64,000 nt of DNA, from the NCBI GenBank assembly GCA_016490735.1, contig JAEMWC010001520.1:32501-96500 (forward strand). Direction: 5' to 3'. The translations under genes and the position numbers were made by a program. Source of the stretch: Pachyseris speciosa (Eukaryota; Cnidaria; Anthozoa; Scleractinia; Pachyseridae). Positions 17,756 to 29,795 of the stretch are shown here, one piece after another (positions within the stretch are counted from its first letter, which is position 1; every line of letters begins with the position of its first letter). The notes under the pieces were generated by a model. That model did not search any database. It had not been told where the DNA came from and saw only the letters and a list, made by a program, of their open reading frames with translations.

Positions 17756-18230
17756 CTACAAACAAAGTTTTTATTAGTAAAAGTATCATTCTTGACACAG
17801 AGATGCATGTGTTAAATATATTTTTGGTATAATTTACGATCATGATGAAAGTACATGAGCAGCGCCTGACTCTAAAAAACTCACAATTTTGATCAATGGA
17901 CAATCAAATCATATTTACCACAATAAAGTTATAAAACAAAAATCATGAAAGAAAAAGGCAATTCACAAAGAAAGGGACGGGAGAGAAAATCCTACAAAGA
18001 AACCAATAAGGACTTATACATGTAATAATACGTTTTATCCACTATAAGTTGTCTCAAGACTGAGACTAGTAATTCAGGACTATGCTACATACACATTTTC
18101 CCCGAGACAAAGCTGTGTGAGGTTGCCTAATGATTTCCTAGGCATTCATGTATGTGGCTGAGCAACAACCTCCTGAAAGACGATTTAAATGATTGAACAG
18201 AAGACTACAAAGATAGAGCTTTTAACTTAC

Positions 18231-18306
18231 TAAAGACAAGTTCTCCCAGCTCCATTTGCCGGTGAGTTTTTATCACATCAAATGGGGTGGTCAGCAGTGC
18301 TGCCAT
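18231..18306 (-). CDS. SLC25A39/40-like: SLC25A39/40-like carrier, exon with third carrier signature
   Basis: Reads MAALLTTPFDVIKTHRQMEL, with the carrier signature P-x-D-x-x-K (PFDVIK) of the third repeat. It starts in phase 0 after the acceptor at 18307-18308 and ends at the donor GTAAGT at 18225-18230. Confidence 0.9.
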
Positions 18307-18552
18307 CTGAATAGAAAATAAAACAGCTGTTATAGTCTTTCACTTGCCTCCTTCCACTGCACACTGGATTACATACTACAGTTAGTATGTTACTTACTGG
18401 TGTATGTATAGGTTAGACAAGACACAAGCACAGGTCTCCCCACTCATGCCAGGTTGTTTACACCACACTGCACAATAACTTGTAACAGCTAAAACAAAAT
18501 GAAACCTAACCTAATTAAGCCAAACTACACAACAAATAATAATTATTTGTTT

Positions 18553-18623
18553 AAATTGAAAAATACTGTTCTGATAAGTATAATAATTATTATTATACTT
18601 ATCAGAACAGTATTTTTCAATTT
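18553..18623. repeat. Perfect 34-bp-arm palindrome
   Basis: Arms of 34 bases (AAATTGAAAAATACTGTTCT at the tip) are exact complements around a three-base centre at 18587-18589. Confidence 0.9.
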
Positions 18624-19516
18624 ATTTGACGATTTCAATTTATTTCAATTCTTCACCTATAAGCTAAGGGAAATTTATCATGAGGAATGGGGTTCAGCTT
18701 GAAGCCGAGGGTTTGAGCATGAAAAACAAATACAATAGCTGCATAATTTTGGCCCCGGTTTATAGACAAGTTATCAATGACATAGAAGTAACAAAACCAA
18801 ACAACAGCAACTTTTGAAAGTTGGTTATGTACTTGGTGGCTCCTAAAGGAGCTGTTTACACAAGGGCTTTCAACCCAGCAGTTTACTCGCCATCTGCTTC
18901 ATCCTCACTATAAATCTTAATCACTTTATCAGTTTATCACTTTATTTCACTAATTAATAATATACAATTTAGAAAAATACGCAACCCGCATGTAGCAAAG
19001 CTAATCGAGGCAAGTTGTGTAACTTATGATCAAATTTAGCAAATAGATTATTAGTAAATCAAGTAAATAAATAAATAAATAAATAATTAAATAAATATCT
19101 AAAGAAATAAACAAATAAATAGGTATACACATAAATTCTCAGATAGCTAGCAATAACTAGAAATAACCAATGGAAGTGCGGGCTAGAATACTTTTGAGTC
19201 GAGGAATTTCAAGAAAACTATTCTTGAGTATTGAAATTGGTTGGCCATCATGTTGGGTAGTTATCATAAAAAATCTGCCTGTCTCTGTATAAGATGATTT
19301 CCAGTCCGTAGAGTGTACTGCATAATGTCAGGGTTTGTTGCCATTATACATTACAACACGATTTATAACACTTACAGAAATTATTTAAATCTGATGAATT
19401 GGGAAAATTTTTTAGTAACAGTTTGCATGCTTTCCTTTTCTTCTTAGGAAAAAGAGACCAGGATAACTGAAGTTTGGGAATTCAAGAAGGCTTGCGGTCT
19501 CTTTTCCTCCGTTTAG

Positions 19517-21174
19517 GCTTATGCTACAATTGCTGAAGTTCTGCAGTTTATTTACACTGGCGAAGTAACCATCAGTTCTTCCGACGTACAGGACCTTGTA
19601 GTTGCTTCTGACTACTTGATGATTCCAAGGTTGAAATTGAAAGTTGCTTAGTTCTTGATGGAATCAACTGTTTTCAACTGTGCAGCGTTGGAATCTTTTG
19701 CCTCTAATTACAACTGTGAGTCGCTGAGGCAGGCAGGATTGGAGTACCAATGCCAACATTTTGTTGCCTTTGTGAAATCAAAGGATTTTCTGTCACTTTG
19801 TTTTGAACAAGTCAGGGAGCTAAATAAAGCTAAATACCTCTGAAGAAGAACAGGTGTATAAGGCAGTGATGGCGTGGGTAAAAGCTGATTTGTCATCAAC
19901 AGAATGCCCTCTGCCAGATCTTTTGAAATCTTTGACGGTATTCTCGATGTCAAAGTACAGTCTGCGGAGGATTGTCAATCTTTCCGGATTGGTTTTCCCA
20001 CAGGTTGCTTAAACACCGCAACTCCATCAAGACAGAAGAATATGTGATAGGTAACACTCATTGGGGGTTCTGATGAGTTTGATTATGAGTTTCATCAAGC
20101 AGTCCATTGTTTTGATCTTGCTACAAAGTGGCATTTGTTAAGTCCAGTAACTGCATTTAATTATTCAGTAGGTGCTATATATTCTTGTGGCCTTTGTGGT
20201 GGTCGTGTTTATGTGCTGGGTGGTGGCAATTACACCACTGTCAGTTGTTTTAACCCCCAGAAGAACGTTTGGAAGTCAAAAGAGACAGAGGGCGCTTTCC
20301 ATTGAGCAGAAATAACCGGTACAAATTTTCGGTATTTTCGCTGGTCGAAAGGGAAGGCGTCCGACCATGTCCCAGAATTCTAGGTCACGTGCATTGACAT
20401 GCTGAAGGTGCTTCGTCCGCTTATTGGTTTTTCCGCGTGTCCACGTGAGCTCACGCCAGGTAGGGAGACTAAAACTGATATCTATCGCGAATGGAACACG
20501 AAAATTTCGGTAATTCTGGAAATTCCGGCAAAGAGGGTGCACTCAAAACGTATTCCTAAATTTTTCGGAAACTTTTCCCGGAACTTTGCCCGTTCCATTC
20601 GATTTCGAACCGGAAATCTCGAATGGAAAGTGCCCAGAGATTCTTGGCCAAATTTTTGGTGGCTTTACAGTTTCTTCATTCAGTGGAGACCTTGGTTATT
20701 GGTGGCTTTTCAGAGAACAGAGGAGCTTCACATAATCCCTATAAGTACAGTCCAGTTTGTAATGAATGGAAGCAGTTAGCATCAATGGAAGCTGGCCGCG
20801 TTTTTCACTGTGTAGTTGTTCTAGAGGATGTAATTTATGCAATTGCAGGCTCAGATGGTTTTGGGGAGCAGGGTTTGTGGCTGGATAGTGTAGAGTGCTA
20901 TGATCCATTATCATGCAGCGGAACCAAGCTGAACCAAGCTGTGAAATGTTTGATTCATGTCTAATCAGTGGAGCTTAGTTTTCAGTCCAGTAGTTCCACG
21001 AGATGCTTATAGAATTGTTAGTGTGGATGGAGCCATGTATTTGTTTGGTGGAGAAGTTGGGGGCACATATCTGGATAGCGTAGAATGTTATGATGCTAAA
21101 CGCAATGAATGGCACAAAGTAAATACTCTCATGCCAGTTGCTCTATCTTCTACTGACCAGATGCTTCTTTCCTG
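19517..21174 (+). pseudogene. Kelch-like (BTB-BACK-kelch) gene relic
   Basis: The copy starts inside the BTB domain (VLQFIYTGEVTISSSDVQDL, VVASDYLMIPRLKLKVA), runs through BACK (SFASNYNCESLRQAGLEYQC, EEQVYKAVMAWVKADLSS) and into kelch repeats (CGGRVYVLGGGNYTTVSCFN, VIYAIAGSDGFGEQGLWLDS, MYLFGGEVGGTYLDSVECYD). In-frame stops (near 19650 and 19841), frame changes and a MITE at 20290-20635 inside a kelch repeat kill it. KLHL proteins are substrate adaptors for Cullin-3 ubiquitin ligases. It has no introns, so it is either a processed copy or the relic of a single-exon gene. It lies antisense in an intron of the carrier gene. Confidence 0.8.
20290..20635. mobile_element. MITE inserted in the kelch relic
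   Basis: Ends GGGCGCTTTCCATT and AATGGAAAGTGCCC are inverted with one mismatch. Kelch coding sequence continues on both sides. Confidence 0.75.
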
Positions 21175-22004
21175 AAATTGCGAAAAAAACATTATAAACA
21201 ATTCAAATAATGATGGTAACATTGCATAGTTTTTACTTTTGTTTTATGGAAGACAATTGTAATTTATTTTTAACTAGTTTAATCATTTTTCTAGTTTAAT
21301 ATTGTACATAATTTTCACCTGTTTATGTAGTTATGATTTTTTCAGCTGTTTTAATTATTATTTATTGTGAATTTTAGGTAACCCTTCAGTGAGGGAAGTT
21401 GTTTCCTGTTAAGGGTTTTCCTGTCAATACTTGTAGTGTTTTGTATTGAAAGTTAAAGTTAAACAATTAAACATGCCCTCACTGAGTTGATAAGAAAATT
21501 TGTGAATCTGTGATTCTGCTTTGCACTTTGGAGTCCCAAAAATTGTGAAATCAACATATACTAGTGCTGGCAAAAAATAATTTAAACATCAAGCTGTTGT
21601 TTGTGATAAGGTTACTGGCTAAATCCACTGCAAGTACTTTGGTTCCACTGTCCGTTCACACTGAATCTCAAATGAAGTTCGTTGAAACAAGTTTTCATTG
21701 CTTGCTGCTCTTCTTTTCACATCATAGAAAGAATTGAGTATTTTTTAAAACCGTTTCTTTCCATTTTCAGTCTCTTAAAGGTATGTTAACACTCCAATGA
21801 TGTGAACTATCAAGTACACTGGCCAACGCAGCGGCCATCTGTTCGAGCGCAAGTGGATTCCGATTGGTTTACAAGGATTTATTGATTGATTTTGGCTGAA
21901 CAATTTTGTTTCAAAATCGAGATATGGTGTGCAAACTAGGTTGTGGGCTCTCCTTGAGCCTGCAATAATAGCTAGAGTTTGGTTATCTCTCTTCTGCAGT
22001 CCGA

Positions 22005-22075
22005 CAAAGTTCCCCGGCCAGTGTTGGAATGCACATTTGAATATTGCATAGAAAATGTGCAATATAAATGCAATA

Positions 22076-22076
<1 letters not shown>
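22005..22076 (+). repeat. Retroposon 3' tail, copy 2
   Basis: Nearly identical to 11148-11220 and continuous with the (ATT)n tract that follows, as expected of a non-LTR element with a microsatellite tail. Confidence 0.6.
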
Positions 22077-22154
<78 letters not shown>

Positions 22155-22156
22155 TT
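22077..22156. repeat. (ATT)n microsatellite
   Basis: About 26 ATT units, shared as tail by the plus-strand retroposon on its left and the minus-strand LINE on its right. Confidence 0.95.
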
Positions 22157-23440
22157 ACTTCACTTTATCACTTGTCCACCTGTACCTTCTAGGGCAAGAA
22201 CCAAACCATGGTTCTAAGGCACTAGAGGAGTGTTTGTTCAATTTACTTGATTGAGAGGACCTTTCTCAGAATGTGTGCTGTTCCCAGAAGTGCTGTTTTC
22301 TGGATTTCATGTGGGTTATTGTTGCCTGGGATTTCGCGCAGCTGTTTTTCAGTGCCTTTCCTAATAACTCCAAGGGCACCTATGACAACAGGGATTATCA
22401 CTGTTCTCATCTGCCACATACGGGCTATTTCTATCTCCAGATCTTTGCATTTAGACAGTTTCTCTGATACTTGATAATGGAAGGGTTTTTGTCCGATGGT
22501 ATGGCCACGTCAATTAAAGTGCACTTGTTTTCCCGCTTATTCTTGATCACAATGTCTGGGCGATTTGCTGTTATTGCTCTGTATGGATGGGCATGTCAAA
22601 CAGGATAGTGATATTATCTCTTTCTACCACTGTTTTTGGTTTGTGTTCATACCATTAATTTTGTCTACAGTGTCCACATTGTATTCCCTGCAGATGTTCC
22701 AGTGTAGGTGAATTGCGACCTTATTGTGCCGGTGGATATATTCTGTCTTTGCCAGTTCTGGGCAGCCTGATATAATGTGATCTATGGTTTCTTGGGATTT
22801 ATTACAAAGGCGGCAATGAGGGTCAGTGCCATCTTTTATAATGTGGTGCTGGTACGCTCTGGTGAGGAGAGCTTGGTCCTGCGCCGCTATAATTAGTCCC
22901 TCTGTTTCCGATTTAAGCCCACTCGACTTGAGCCACTGGTTTGTCAACTTTATGTCAACGTCCGCTTCTCTTATCTGTGAGGGGTATCTACCATGCATTG
23001 GTTTTTCTTCCCATCTTTTCTGTAGTAGTTTCTGGCCTTGGTGTTTTGCTTTTGCCTTGATTTTCTTTGCATGTAGAATTGCAGTTTCATCGTCTCTTCA
23101 GGGCGTCTCTTGGAGGTATAATTCATGTTTGTACTTTTCAGCTTCTCTTGTGATAGAACACAGCTTTTTCTTTTCTTCATGTTGCTGGACCAAGTGTAGG
23201 AGTCGATCATTGCTTGATGTCAAGTAGGCATCTAGGCCAATAGTGGTAGTCTTATAGGTCAGTTCTAATTGGACAAGGCCTCGTCCGCCGTCTGCTCTTG
23301 GGAGATATAATCGATCAATATCAGCTTTTGGGTGATGCATTTTTGCCATCGTGAGTAGCTTTCTAGTTTTAGTGTCTAATTTCTTGATCTCAGATAATTT
23401 CCAGTTAATTACATTAAAGCTATATGTAATTACTGGTAAT
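22157..23440 (-). mobile_element. R2/NeSL-type LINE, C-terminal part
   Basis: Read on the minus strand: KMHHPKADIDRLYLPRADGG, RGLVQLELTYKTTTIGLDAY, then WLKSSGLKSETEGLIIAAQD, a CCHC-type zinc knuckle (CRLCNKSQETIDHIISGCPE) and the restriction-like endonuclease motif (RPDIVIKNKRENKCTLIDVA, with PD and the later D). The frame changes near 23100, near 22990 and near 22650. The end of the protein (LRKVLSIK) is followed by a 3' region that runs into the (ATT)n tract. These elements nick DNA with the RLE and prime reverse transcription at the nick. The reverse transcriptase catalytic domain is missing, so the copy is 5'-truncated. Confidence 0.75.
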
Positions 23441-23442
23441 TA

Positions 23443-23443
23443 C

Positions 23444-23504
<61 letters not shown>
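23443..23504. repeat. (ATT)n microsatellite
   Basis: About 20 ATT units between the LINE fragment and the pogo-type fragment. Confidence 0.95.
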
Positions 23505-23505
<1 letters not shown>

Positions 23506-24010
23506 TCCCCCATTTCTTCATTGTCTAATTCTTTGCTCTCCTCAGTGAAGATTGCATTGCCCTCCATTCCATCCAAGGCATTTGAAATATTGCAGGTCTT
23601 GAAATATCTCTTCAGGAATCTCTGCCCATGCTTATTTGGTGCAACAGAGGACAAGATTTTTGCTTGGTGCTTTCTTCTTGCCACCCAGGGTCAACTCAAA
23701 TGGTCCTGATGTCATCCATGCGAAGTAATTTCAGACAAGGTTATCTTTAAACAGCTTGTTTAGGCATTTATCCAAGAGCTGTAAAACTGGGTGTAACTGC
23801 AACCATTCCTCTGCAGTTAATGAAGTGAGCTCGGAATTAGTCCCACACCAAAAATGAGCGCTCAGCATGTAGTAAACTCTGTTGGATGTTATGCCCTGTT
23901 GATTAATCCATCCTTTCTTAGGGAAGGACACATGCAAAGGAATTGGCACAACCAGCCGAGAACTTGAAATATCTTCATTTGCAGCATGTACATGTATGCA
24001 CAATGTTGAG
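23505..24010 (-). pseudogene. pogo/Tigger-type transposase, C-terminal fragment
   Basis: Minus-strand pieces read KKGWINQQGIT, LQLLDKCLNKLFKDNLV and, in another frame, FAWMTSGPFELTLGGKKKAP, then ISNALDGMEGNAIFTEESKE. The acidic tail and the LDKCxNKxFKD motif match the DDE_1 (CENP-B/Tigger) transposases, as does the larger copy at 42.2-44.0 kb. Frame changes and missing N-terminal domains show a dead copy. Confidence 0.6.
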
Positions 24011-24299
24011 TACTGTTACTTTACTTAAATTGATAAGTTGACATCTAACTTTGGTAAAAATTAATAAGAAAGAAAAGCCATGACTAAATGGTTGTTTTAA
24101 AAGGATCTTGTTGTTATTAAAAACAACAGAAAACATTTCTTAATAGCTTTCAATTGTTCTTGGGGAACAGATCCCTTAGCAGGATCACACTTCACTAGAA
24201 AAAAATTGGATGGTCTGTCACCAAATCCTGGCTGAAAGTTTGCAGGCTAGTATTGACAGGGAATCATGTCCCAGATGGCATTGCCAGCAGGTACTAATA

Positions 24300-24571
24300 A
24301 TATTTATTTATATGGCGCAAATTCAATTATACAATTTTCAAATGCACCTCACATATATGAAATCAAATCAACTCTAAATAAATCAAATCAAATCTAATCA
24401 AATGTTGGTTTTTGCGGAGAGGGGAAAACCGGAGTACCCGGAGAAAAACCTCTCGGAGCAGAGTAGAGAACCAACAAACTCAGCCCACTTATGACGCCGA
24501 GTCCGCAAATCGAACCCGGGCCACGTTGGTGGAAGGTGAGCACTCTCACCACTGCGCCAACCCTGCTCCCC
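24300..24571 (-). mobile_element. tRNA-derived SINE
   Basis: From 24571 downward on the minus strand: GGGGAGCAGGGTTGGCGCAG with an A box (GGCGCAGTGGTGAGAG), a B box (GGGTTCGATTTGCG), a body with TTTTTCTCCGGGTACTCCGG and an AATCA-rich tail. The tRNA-like head plus conserved central part is typical of metazoan SINEs. Confidence 0.65.
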
Positions 24572-24683
24572 TGTTGAGATACTGGTAACCATGTAATGAA
24601 GAATAACTAATGACAGGGTAATAAATACATCTGCAGAAATGGATATGCAGTTAGCAGTAAGCCAAGTGTATTGGTGCACTTAC

Positions 24684-24775
24684 AGCTCCTGACATGGCTC
24701 CAGATGAGAAACTGGCTACAAAACCAGGATCAGTGAACTTAGACTTGAGTATCTCATAGCCCATCCAGTAGACAG
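24684..24775 (-). CDS. SLC25A39/40-like: SLC25A39/40-like carrier exon
   Basis: Reads VYWMGYEILKSKFTDPGFVA then SFSSGAMSGA, corresponding to the fourth-fifth membrane helices (human SAMYWYNYEILKK). Donor GTAAGT and acceptor AG are present; two leading bases complete an Ala codon from the exon at 25974. Confidence 0.9.
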
Positions 24776-25973
24776 CTGAAAAACAAAAAAATCAGACAGT
24801 TACAGCCAAGCCTCAATCTCCTTGTGGACAAACCTTCAACACAAACAGCCCTCTAATAAAATATTACATAGATAGGGTAGCCTAACAACAAAGCTGCTGA
24901 TGAGAGGCAACAAAGAAAGAAACCAAAGGCATCCAAGTAGAAGCAACAATGCTGCTTATCCCCATACTTTTCATTTTTGTAAGGTTTAGTATAAAAAATT
25001 AATGTAAGCAATCCTCTGGCTTCCCTATATTGGTAGAGTTTTTATACAGTAAACCACTTTGTCAAAATGGTACTCTTGTGAAGAAATGTAAAAGAAACCC
25101 GTCTCCGCATCCCCAGCCACAACAAAAGGCAGCCAGCTACAGCAGAATTTGAATCCACACTTGCCAGAACATTTTCCTAGTGGGTTGCACAACTCTCCAT
25201 TTTGTTACTTCTCCATGATACATATGACAGTCAACATTTAATTTTATGCAAGCAAACTGAGGCAAAGTGCTGAAAGTTGCGTCACAAGTTTTGCTGCGAT
25301 GCCTGTGCAGTATTTCAACAGTATCTGTACGTCAGCTTGCAGACACAAAAGGACACTCTGAGGACATTTTACATGATGGACAGCTGCACTTATTCTAATA
25401 ACTCCCAAAATTGTCTCACATGGATATGTAGTCCATGTGCATGGGCTAATTTTGTTATCAGCTGAAAAATGAACCTTGTATGCACACTAACTGTAAAGTC
25501 TAAAGAAAATACTAAAACATTCTTCAGGTGAAACCCAATCAAAAATGCACATTAAAGTGATTAGAATACAGTTTAGACATTTTTTACCATATAGAATGAT
25601 AGGCAAGAACTTCTGTTTGGATTTGGAGAGCAGTTGCTAGGAAATACAATTACACTATACATCAACTCACAGCCAATCTCATGCCTCATTGTGGCAACAT
25701 AACATTTGTCACACAATCTCACAACTCACAATTAGTAATCTCACAATTAGTACCAGTACACTGGCCATTTGTAGATGCATACTATTTCAGGAACTGAAAA
25801 TATCAAAACCTAGTTCAAGTTTGCTCCTGAAGAAAAACAAATACTGATCAACACAACAATTCTTTCAACTTACTTGTCTAAACAACCCACGTAAAGAACT
25901 ATGTAAGATAATTATTAAACAGCATCTAACTAGCTAATCAGTGCTTCCAGTTGTAAGTCCATTCATCAAATAC
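24776..25973 (-). other. Carrier intron (1.2 kb), no feature recognised
   Basis: AT-rich sequence between two placed exons; no repeat family or gene was identified. Confidence 0.75.
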
Positions 25974-26072
25974 CTGAAAATGGAACATCCCTCAGCAATG
26001 TGGGTCCCAGACCTTGCCAAAGTGATAATAGTCCACCTTGCTGAATGGCACTCCTGATGATGCTTACAAGCT
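25974..26072 (-). CDS. SLC25A39/40-like: SLC25A39/40-like carrier exon
   Basis: Reads LVSIIRSAIQQGGLLSLWQG then LGPTLLRDVPFS, the matrix helix and start of helix 4 (human [20 protein letters not shown]). The first two bases complete a Glu codon begun at the exon at 49480, which lies 23.4 kb upstream. Confidence 0.9.
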
Positions 26073-26109
26073 CTATTTAAGTTGAAAACATTCTTTGTGT
26101 AAATTTTAA

Positions 26110-27312
26110 AGGCCCACTGTCACCCTTAATGCATCGCGTGCCATGACCGTTAATTCTGGAATTTCATGTAACACGAAATTACTCAGACTTCGAAGCTCTT
26201 GTTTTATCGCTCTTGTTTTATTGCATTGTGAACAAATCTCCAAACTAATGGCCGTAAATATGTTCTCTGTTTATTCTTCTTAATTTTCCTTGTATTATTT
26301 TGGTAACAATTTGTATGTATGTAAATTTTGGCCCATTTAAAGTCAAAAGAGTCAGTGTGGTGATAGTCGGTAGCGGTAACTTCGCATCATTGTTTTATTG
26401 GCAAAGTGAGGTTCAAGACGAGGGGATTAACAGAAACTTGTCGTTCAAGTTTGGTGCTTTTTACCTCAGAGCTTTCAAGAATTTGGCGAGGTTGTTGGAG
26501 CTGACTTGCTGCGATTTGGAAACTGATTTGATGGCAAGTATTAAAAATTATACGTGTCTGGATAACTGTTTTCCACATGTTTGATGTTTTAACTCAAGGT
26601 CAGTTTGTGTAATGGATTCTGCAGCTTTGGTCAACTCTTCATTGTTTTTAATCTGACTTGATGCTAAGTCTCTTTATTGACTGCTATTTTTGTGCCCCAT
26701 TGGGCAATGTAGCTTTGGGTTCGACCAGTTTGCAGCTTGCCTAAACTGCGTGATAATTAAATTCTCTTTCTCGCCAAGATCTCCACTATGATCAATGAGG
26801 ACTACACCGCTTTTGTTTCCTCCTGTATTTTAATTCAGAGTTCAACTTTTTCCTCCTTTTGTCTAGCTACATGGTCGACTGTATTTTTAACACAATAAAG
26901 TGAAAGGACAGGATAATTGAATGAGAACGTACATTGTATGAGTATTTTTCTTACTGCAAAAATTTGAAACCATTACCTGACATTAACTATTTTCTTGTGG
27001 ATATTTTGTCACCATCCTCTGCACATAATCAGCGAGGTTTTATCAATAACGGATCATTCAATACTTTGCTGTTTTGATTTTAAACCTCTGAATGGATTGT
27101 TCACAGTTTCAATGAAGAAATATGAAGAAATATGCAAGTTGAATTTGCAGCCATTTGTTTTGCAAAACCAGGGACAAGTAACAACTCCGCATAATGAACC
27201 AGATAAAAAACACGATAAAAATAATTGACCAATCAGGGGCATCATTTAACAATGGCACGATTTCAAAACAAAAAACAAACAACCGCGTTGGATCAAGGGT
27301 GATAATGGGCCT
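26110..27312. mobile_element. TTAA-target non-autonomous transposon (1.2 kb)
   Basis: Ends AGGCCCACTGTCACCCTT and, inverted, AGGCCCATTATCACCCTT, each flanked by TTAA (26106-26109 and 27313-27316). TTAA duplication is the mark of piggyBac- and Kolobok-type elements. No transposase is recognisable inside. Confidence 0.75.
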
Positions 27313-28299
27313 TTAAAACAAACAGACTGACATAAATAAGTTTCCATGAATTTGTTAGCACAAAGAACTTAATCTTGTACCATCAACACACATGATCATA
27401 AAACCATGAGAAGTGTTGTAGATTGCTTATAAGCTGGATATCTTACTGTACTACTTTAAAGCCCCAGTATAAGCCTAGATGCTGAGATTTACTTTAAAAA
27501 TTAGAATAGTGGTACTTATTTGAGATGGCTTGAGATTTTAGAAGTTGAGGAATCTATAAAAACAAAAATTTATGCAACTTTTGGCAGGATAAAAGCATCA
27601 AATCAAATCAAATCAAATCAAATCTTAAAACATTCAAAGAGCGAATATTTAACTGATTGAAAAGTCACGATTTCAGGCATTTCATTTACACAGTTTAATT
27701 GGGATGGGATTTCACCTCACCGTCATTCATCTTATGAAGGGAGTGACAGTGAAGTGATTGATAACCCAAAATAGCAAAATTTTACTTTATTTAACATAAG
27801 AAACCACAAAATACTATTTCCTGTAACATCTTATAAATATGTTTTAGAATACCCTTTCCTTTTTCCTCTCTTTTTCTCGCACCCTATCCCTCTTCCCCAT
27901 CTCATCCCCTTTTATGCCTGTTGCACAGGCTAAACCCTTTCTTGTATATCTCACAAGTATGAGCTGCCTGTGACTAGATCTGGAGTTGAACATTAGTAGT
28001 AACTCCTTTACGATATTTTCTCTTCCTCACAATAGTTCCTCAAACATTGTCTTTATCTGGTATTCTGTTGTTCCTGACTCCAATCTACCACGACTCTGCT
28101 TCAAAAATTTGACCGAAACATCATCAGGAGAACAGAAGATGCTCAAAGTTTATAGTAGTGATAAGAGAATTTTAAAAACTTGCCACCTGTAGGCCACAGG
28201 GTAGGCCATTGCTTACACCATGGCCTAGGCCATATAGGCTACCCCAGGTTTTGTCTACACCATAAAAGCACACTGCTTGCCTAAATTCACTACATCAAT

Positions 28300-29060
28300 G
28301 CCAAAAAATTTGGACGATTTTAATTTCGGACAAAAAAAGAGTGTCCGAAAATAAAACTGTCCAAATCTTTAAGAGTGCTCCCTAGCAACTTTCACCTACC
28401 ACCATGCAAGATAGAAATAATTATCAAAAATTGCCAAACTTTGTCACAATAAAGGACTACTAAAACCATTTATAGCAAAACAAGTTTAAGTTTGTTTGGA
28501 TAATTATTATTTTTAGCTTTACGGTGACTTTTTCATTCTGGTGCCCTATGAGCGAGTAAAACTGAATTGAAACTGTGACCTGTATGAACTGCTCCTCTTG
28601 AAATTACGAAGGAGAAACGTAAAAATTGAAACAATTCGGTGTAAGTAGACTAATTCCCCCACACTTTGACGTTATCAAATGTACAATTTACGAGAACCAG
28701 AATTTTTGGCAAAATTTTAAAGATCAACCGTTATTAGCATGCTTACAGCATGCCAAATTTATACGAAATGCAAGCCCAAAATAACATCCTGGTACATGGC
28801 TTTGTTAACTGGGATTATATTCACAGGAATAAGTAATGCTTCTGCTACAATTTGATGCAATAAACTTTTTGGGTAAATGAAATGAAGAATTTTGGAGTAC
28901 AATTTCAATGTGCTATTTATCATAAAAAGTCAACCTTTGACCTTCTAAAGAAAACAGGTTATTTAAAATCACATTCGCTTACCTTGACTTTTCCACTCAA
29001 AAAATTCAAAACTTTAGGCTTCATAACACAAGACAATTTAAATTGAGCGAACAGGTAGTA
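28300..29060 (+). repeat. Interspersed repeat X, uninterrupted copy
   Basis: The same sequence is found inverted in three pieces at 33995-34202, 40440-40558 and 41572-41945. This copy preserves the empty target sites: TTAA at 28717-28720 and TA at 28834-28835, where two transposons entered the other copy. Family unknown. Confidence 0.75.
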
Positions 29061-29562
29061 TTAGGATAGGTTAAGCGTTGGTAAAATGTTTCTAATTGTG
29101 GATTCGGATGATCATCCGGTGATCGGTGACAACTTCAACAAATTTGCATACAAGCCTGTTTCAATTTTCCACTAAACTAAAATATTGTTATAAAGTTAAC
29201 TTTGCTAACATAATTACAGCAAAAGGGAAGGCGTTACTCTAGCTAATTATATGGTGAACCTTACCTTATGACGAGTTTGCTTCTGCCCGTTAAACCACTG
29301 AAACTTTTCGTGTTCGCCAAACTGGGTCATGTCACAATTGTCACACAACATACTCTAGTCTTAATTAGATTACAATTCACATAATATTATGGCAATTTTT
29401 TAAATGCTGAGGTTTCACAAATAATTTTTTTCATGATATAAAACCAAAATTAAATTATTCTGAGCTTCTGGCAGTAAAGACATCCTGAAGCTAGTGCAAC
29501 AAGTTCCCACCCCCAACCCCACCCCCACCCTCCCAGTCCACTGTTCGGGGAAAAAACATTTT

Positions 29563-29774
29563 AAGCTTGGTTCAAACTTGTGACATAATGCCACATATTG
29601 CTTGATGTGATGAAATAAGGAAAAGTTCAGTTTTATCTTTTATATCATTAAGTTCATACTTTCTATGTTATGTCATTATGCCTACATATTCACACTGCAA
29701 ACATAACATCCTTTTTACGTCAAGATGATAAGGTCCTTTTTAATGTCGTCATGATGCTAGTGTGAACCAGGCTT
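29563..29774. mobile_element. MITE, AAGCNTGGTTCA ends
   Basis: Inverted ends AAGCTTGGTTCAAACT and AGTGTGAACCAGGCTT; body alternates ACATAATG and TATGTCATTATG. Confidence 0.6.
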
Positions 29775-29795
29775 TACCCGGTAAAGTTGTATAAT

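Larger units (their letters stand above)
18307..24683 (-). other. Carrier intron (6.4 kb) with kelch relic, LINE and pogo fragments
   Basis: Bounded by the exons at 18306 and 24684. Apart from the listed elements, the stretches 18650-19500 and 21180-22000 hold simple AAAT runs near 19070 and no recognisable gene. Confidence 0.75.

Noticed and set aside
21979..22254. Protein with a poly-Leu membrane segment
   Set aside because: The Leu run is the (ATT)n tract between two retroposon tails.
23430..23684. Protein with a poly-Asn tail
   Set aside because: The Asn run is the (ATT)n microsatellite read on the minus strand; the rest is a pogo-type fragment.
24684..26072. A separate small gene at 24.7-26.1 kb
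   Set aside because: The two conserved pieces are exons of the carrier gene, with matching splice sites and phases.
29500..29545. C-rich tract as a G-quadruplex regulator
   Set aside because: It is a simple CCCACC repeat inside intron DNA with no gene start nearby.
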